Positions 63,801-64,000 of a stretch of 64,000 nt of DNA are shown in pieces. Every line of letters begins with the position of its first letter. Position 1 is the first letter of the stretch. The position numbers and the translations under genes were made by a program. The stretch spans positions 496,001-560,000 of the forward strand of contig SEMN01000272.1 of the NCBI GenBank assembly GCA_005408345.1, read 5' to 3'. This DNA comes from Macquaria australasica. Lineage: Eukaryota; Chordata; Actinopteri; Centrarchiformes; Percichthyidae. The notes beneath the pieces are model-generated. The model was not told the origin of the DNA. It saw only the letters and a list, made by a program, of their open reading frames with translations, and ran no database searches.

Positions 63801-64000
63801 TTCACACCTTTCCGTAGCATGTGTGCTCTGGTGGGTTTTATTGGGTGGGCCGCCATCCAGCCATGAGTTCAGGAATCTGGTCTGTCAGCTGGCAGTCAGG
63901 ACTCAGCAGGTGTCTCCTCTGCACAAAAGCGAAGTCAAGGGCCAATAAACAACCACAGCAAGAGAACCTAGGGCCAAATCAATAGCGAGACCATGTATTC

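Larger units (their letters stand above)
20667..64000 (+). other. tafa1: tafa1-like intron 2, 5' part (continues beyond the window)
   Basis: From the GTACGT donor to the end of the window I find no exon matching the TAFA cysteine-rich domain (TCEV..HRCC, KCSC, WWC), so at least 43 kb appears to be intron. This matches the very large TAFA1 introns known in other vertebrates. Apart from the repeats listed separately it holds only AT-rich DNA with short simple repeats, for example a C10 run at 26171, C-rich patches at 44726 and 46004-46026, and AAAT-type runs near 45165 and 55610. Open frames inside lack family similarity. Confidence 0.55.

Overview
The window is nuclear DNA from a vertebrate, almost certainly a ray-finned (teleost, probably percomorph) fish. 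It is AT-rich, has no long open reading frames, operons or ribosome binding sites, and is full of CA/GT microsatellites. It also carries several dispersed repeats of types I recognise from many teleost genomes: hAT-type MITEs, TTAA-flanked foldback MITEs, a CR1/L2-type LINE 3' end and tRNA-headed SINE pieces. Nearly all the open frames longer than 60 codons are chance frames in introns or spacer, or frames running through repeats.

One gene is supported, on the + strand: the 5' end of a TAFA (FAM19A) family chemokine-like secreted peptide, closest from memory to TAFA1. It has a non-coding first exon ending at 18157 with a consensus donor, a 2.4 kb first intron, and a second exon at 20530-20666. 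That exon carries the start codon, the signal peptide and a QQHH..RP motif, and ends in phase 1 at a GTACGT donor. I found no cysteine-rich TAFA exon downstream. The remaining 43 kb is therefore best read as the start of a very long second intron, which fits the giant TAFA1 introns of other vertebrates.

Layout: 1-17.1 kb is upstream intergenic DNA with many repeats (a hAT-like element carrying a 46-bp tandem array at 2.4-3.0 kb; a nested repeat cluster at 6.3-8.5 kb; a MITE at 10.7-11.2 kb; a truncated LINE at 13.0-13.8 kb). 17.2-18.16 kb is the putative promoter and 5' UTR exon, with a 21-codon upstream ORF and a G-quadruplex motif just past the donor. 18.16-20.53 kb is intron 1, 20.53-20.67 kb is coding exon 2, and 20.67-64 kb is intron 2. 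Intron 2 holds a second copy of the 10.7 kb MITE (28.5 kb), three other dispersed teleost repeats (33.1, 35.1 and 56.4 kb), a 65-bp AC repeat (44.2 kb) and a 676-bp near-palindromic foldback element (60.2 kb).

I see no novel enzymatic or defence system. The points most worth a second look are the tafa1 5' end (uORF, G4, unusual pre-donor peptide), the large foldback hairpin inside the intron, and the tandem array inside a hAT-like element. All repeat family assignments are by eye and memory, without a database search.
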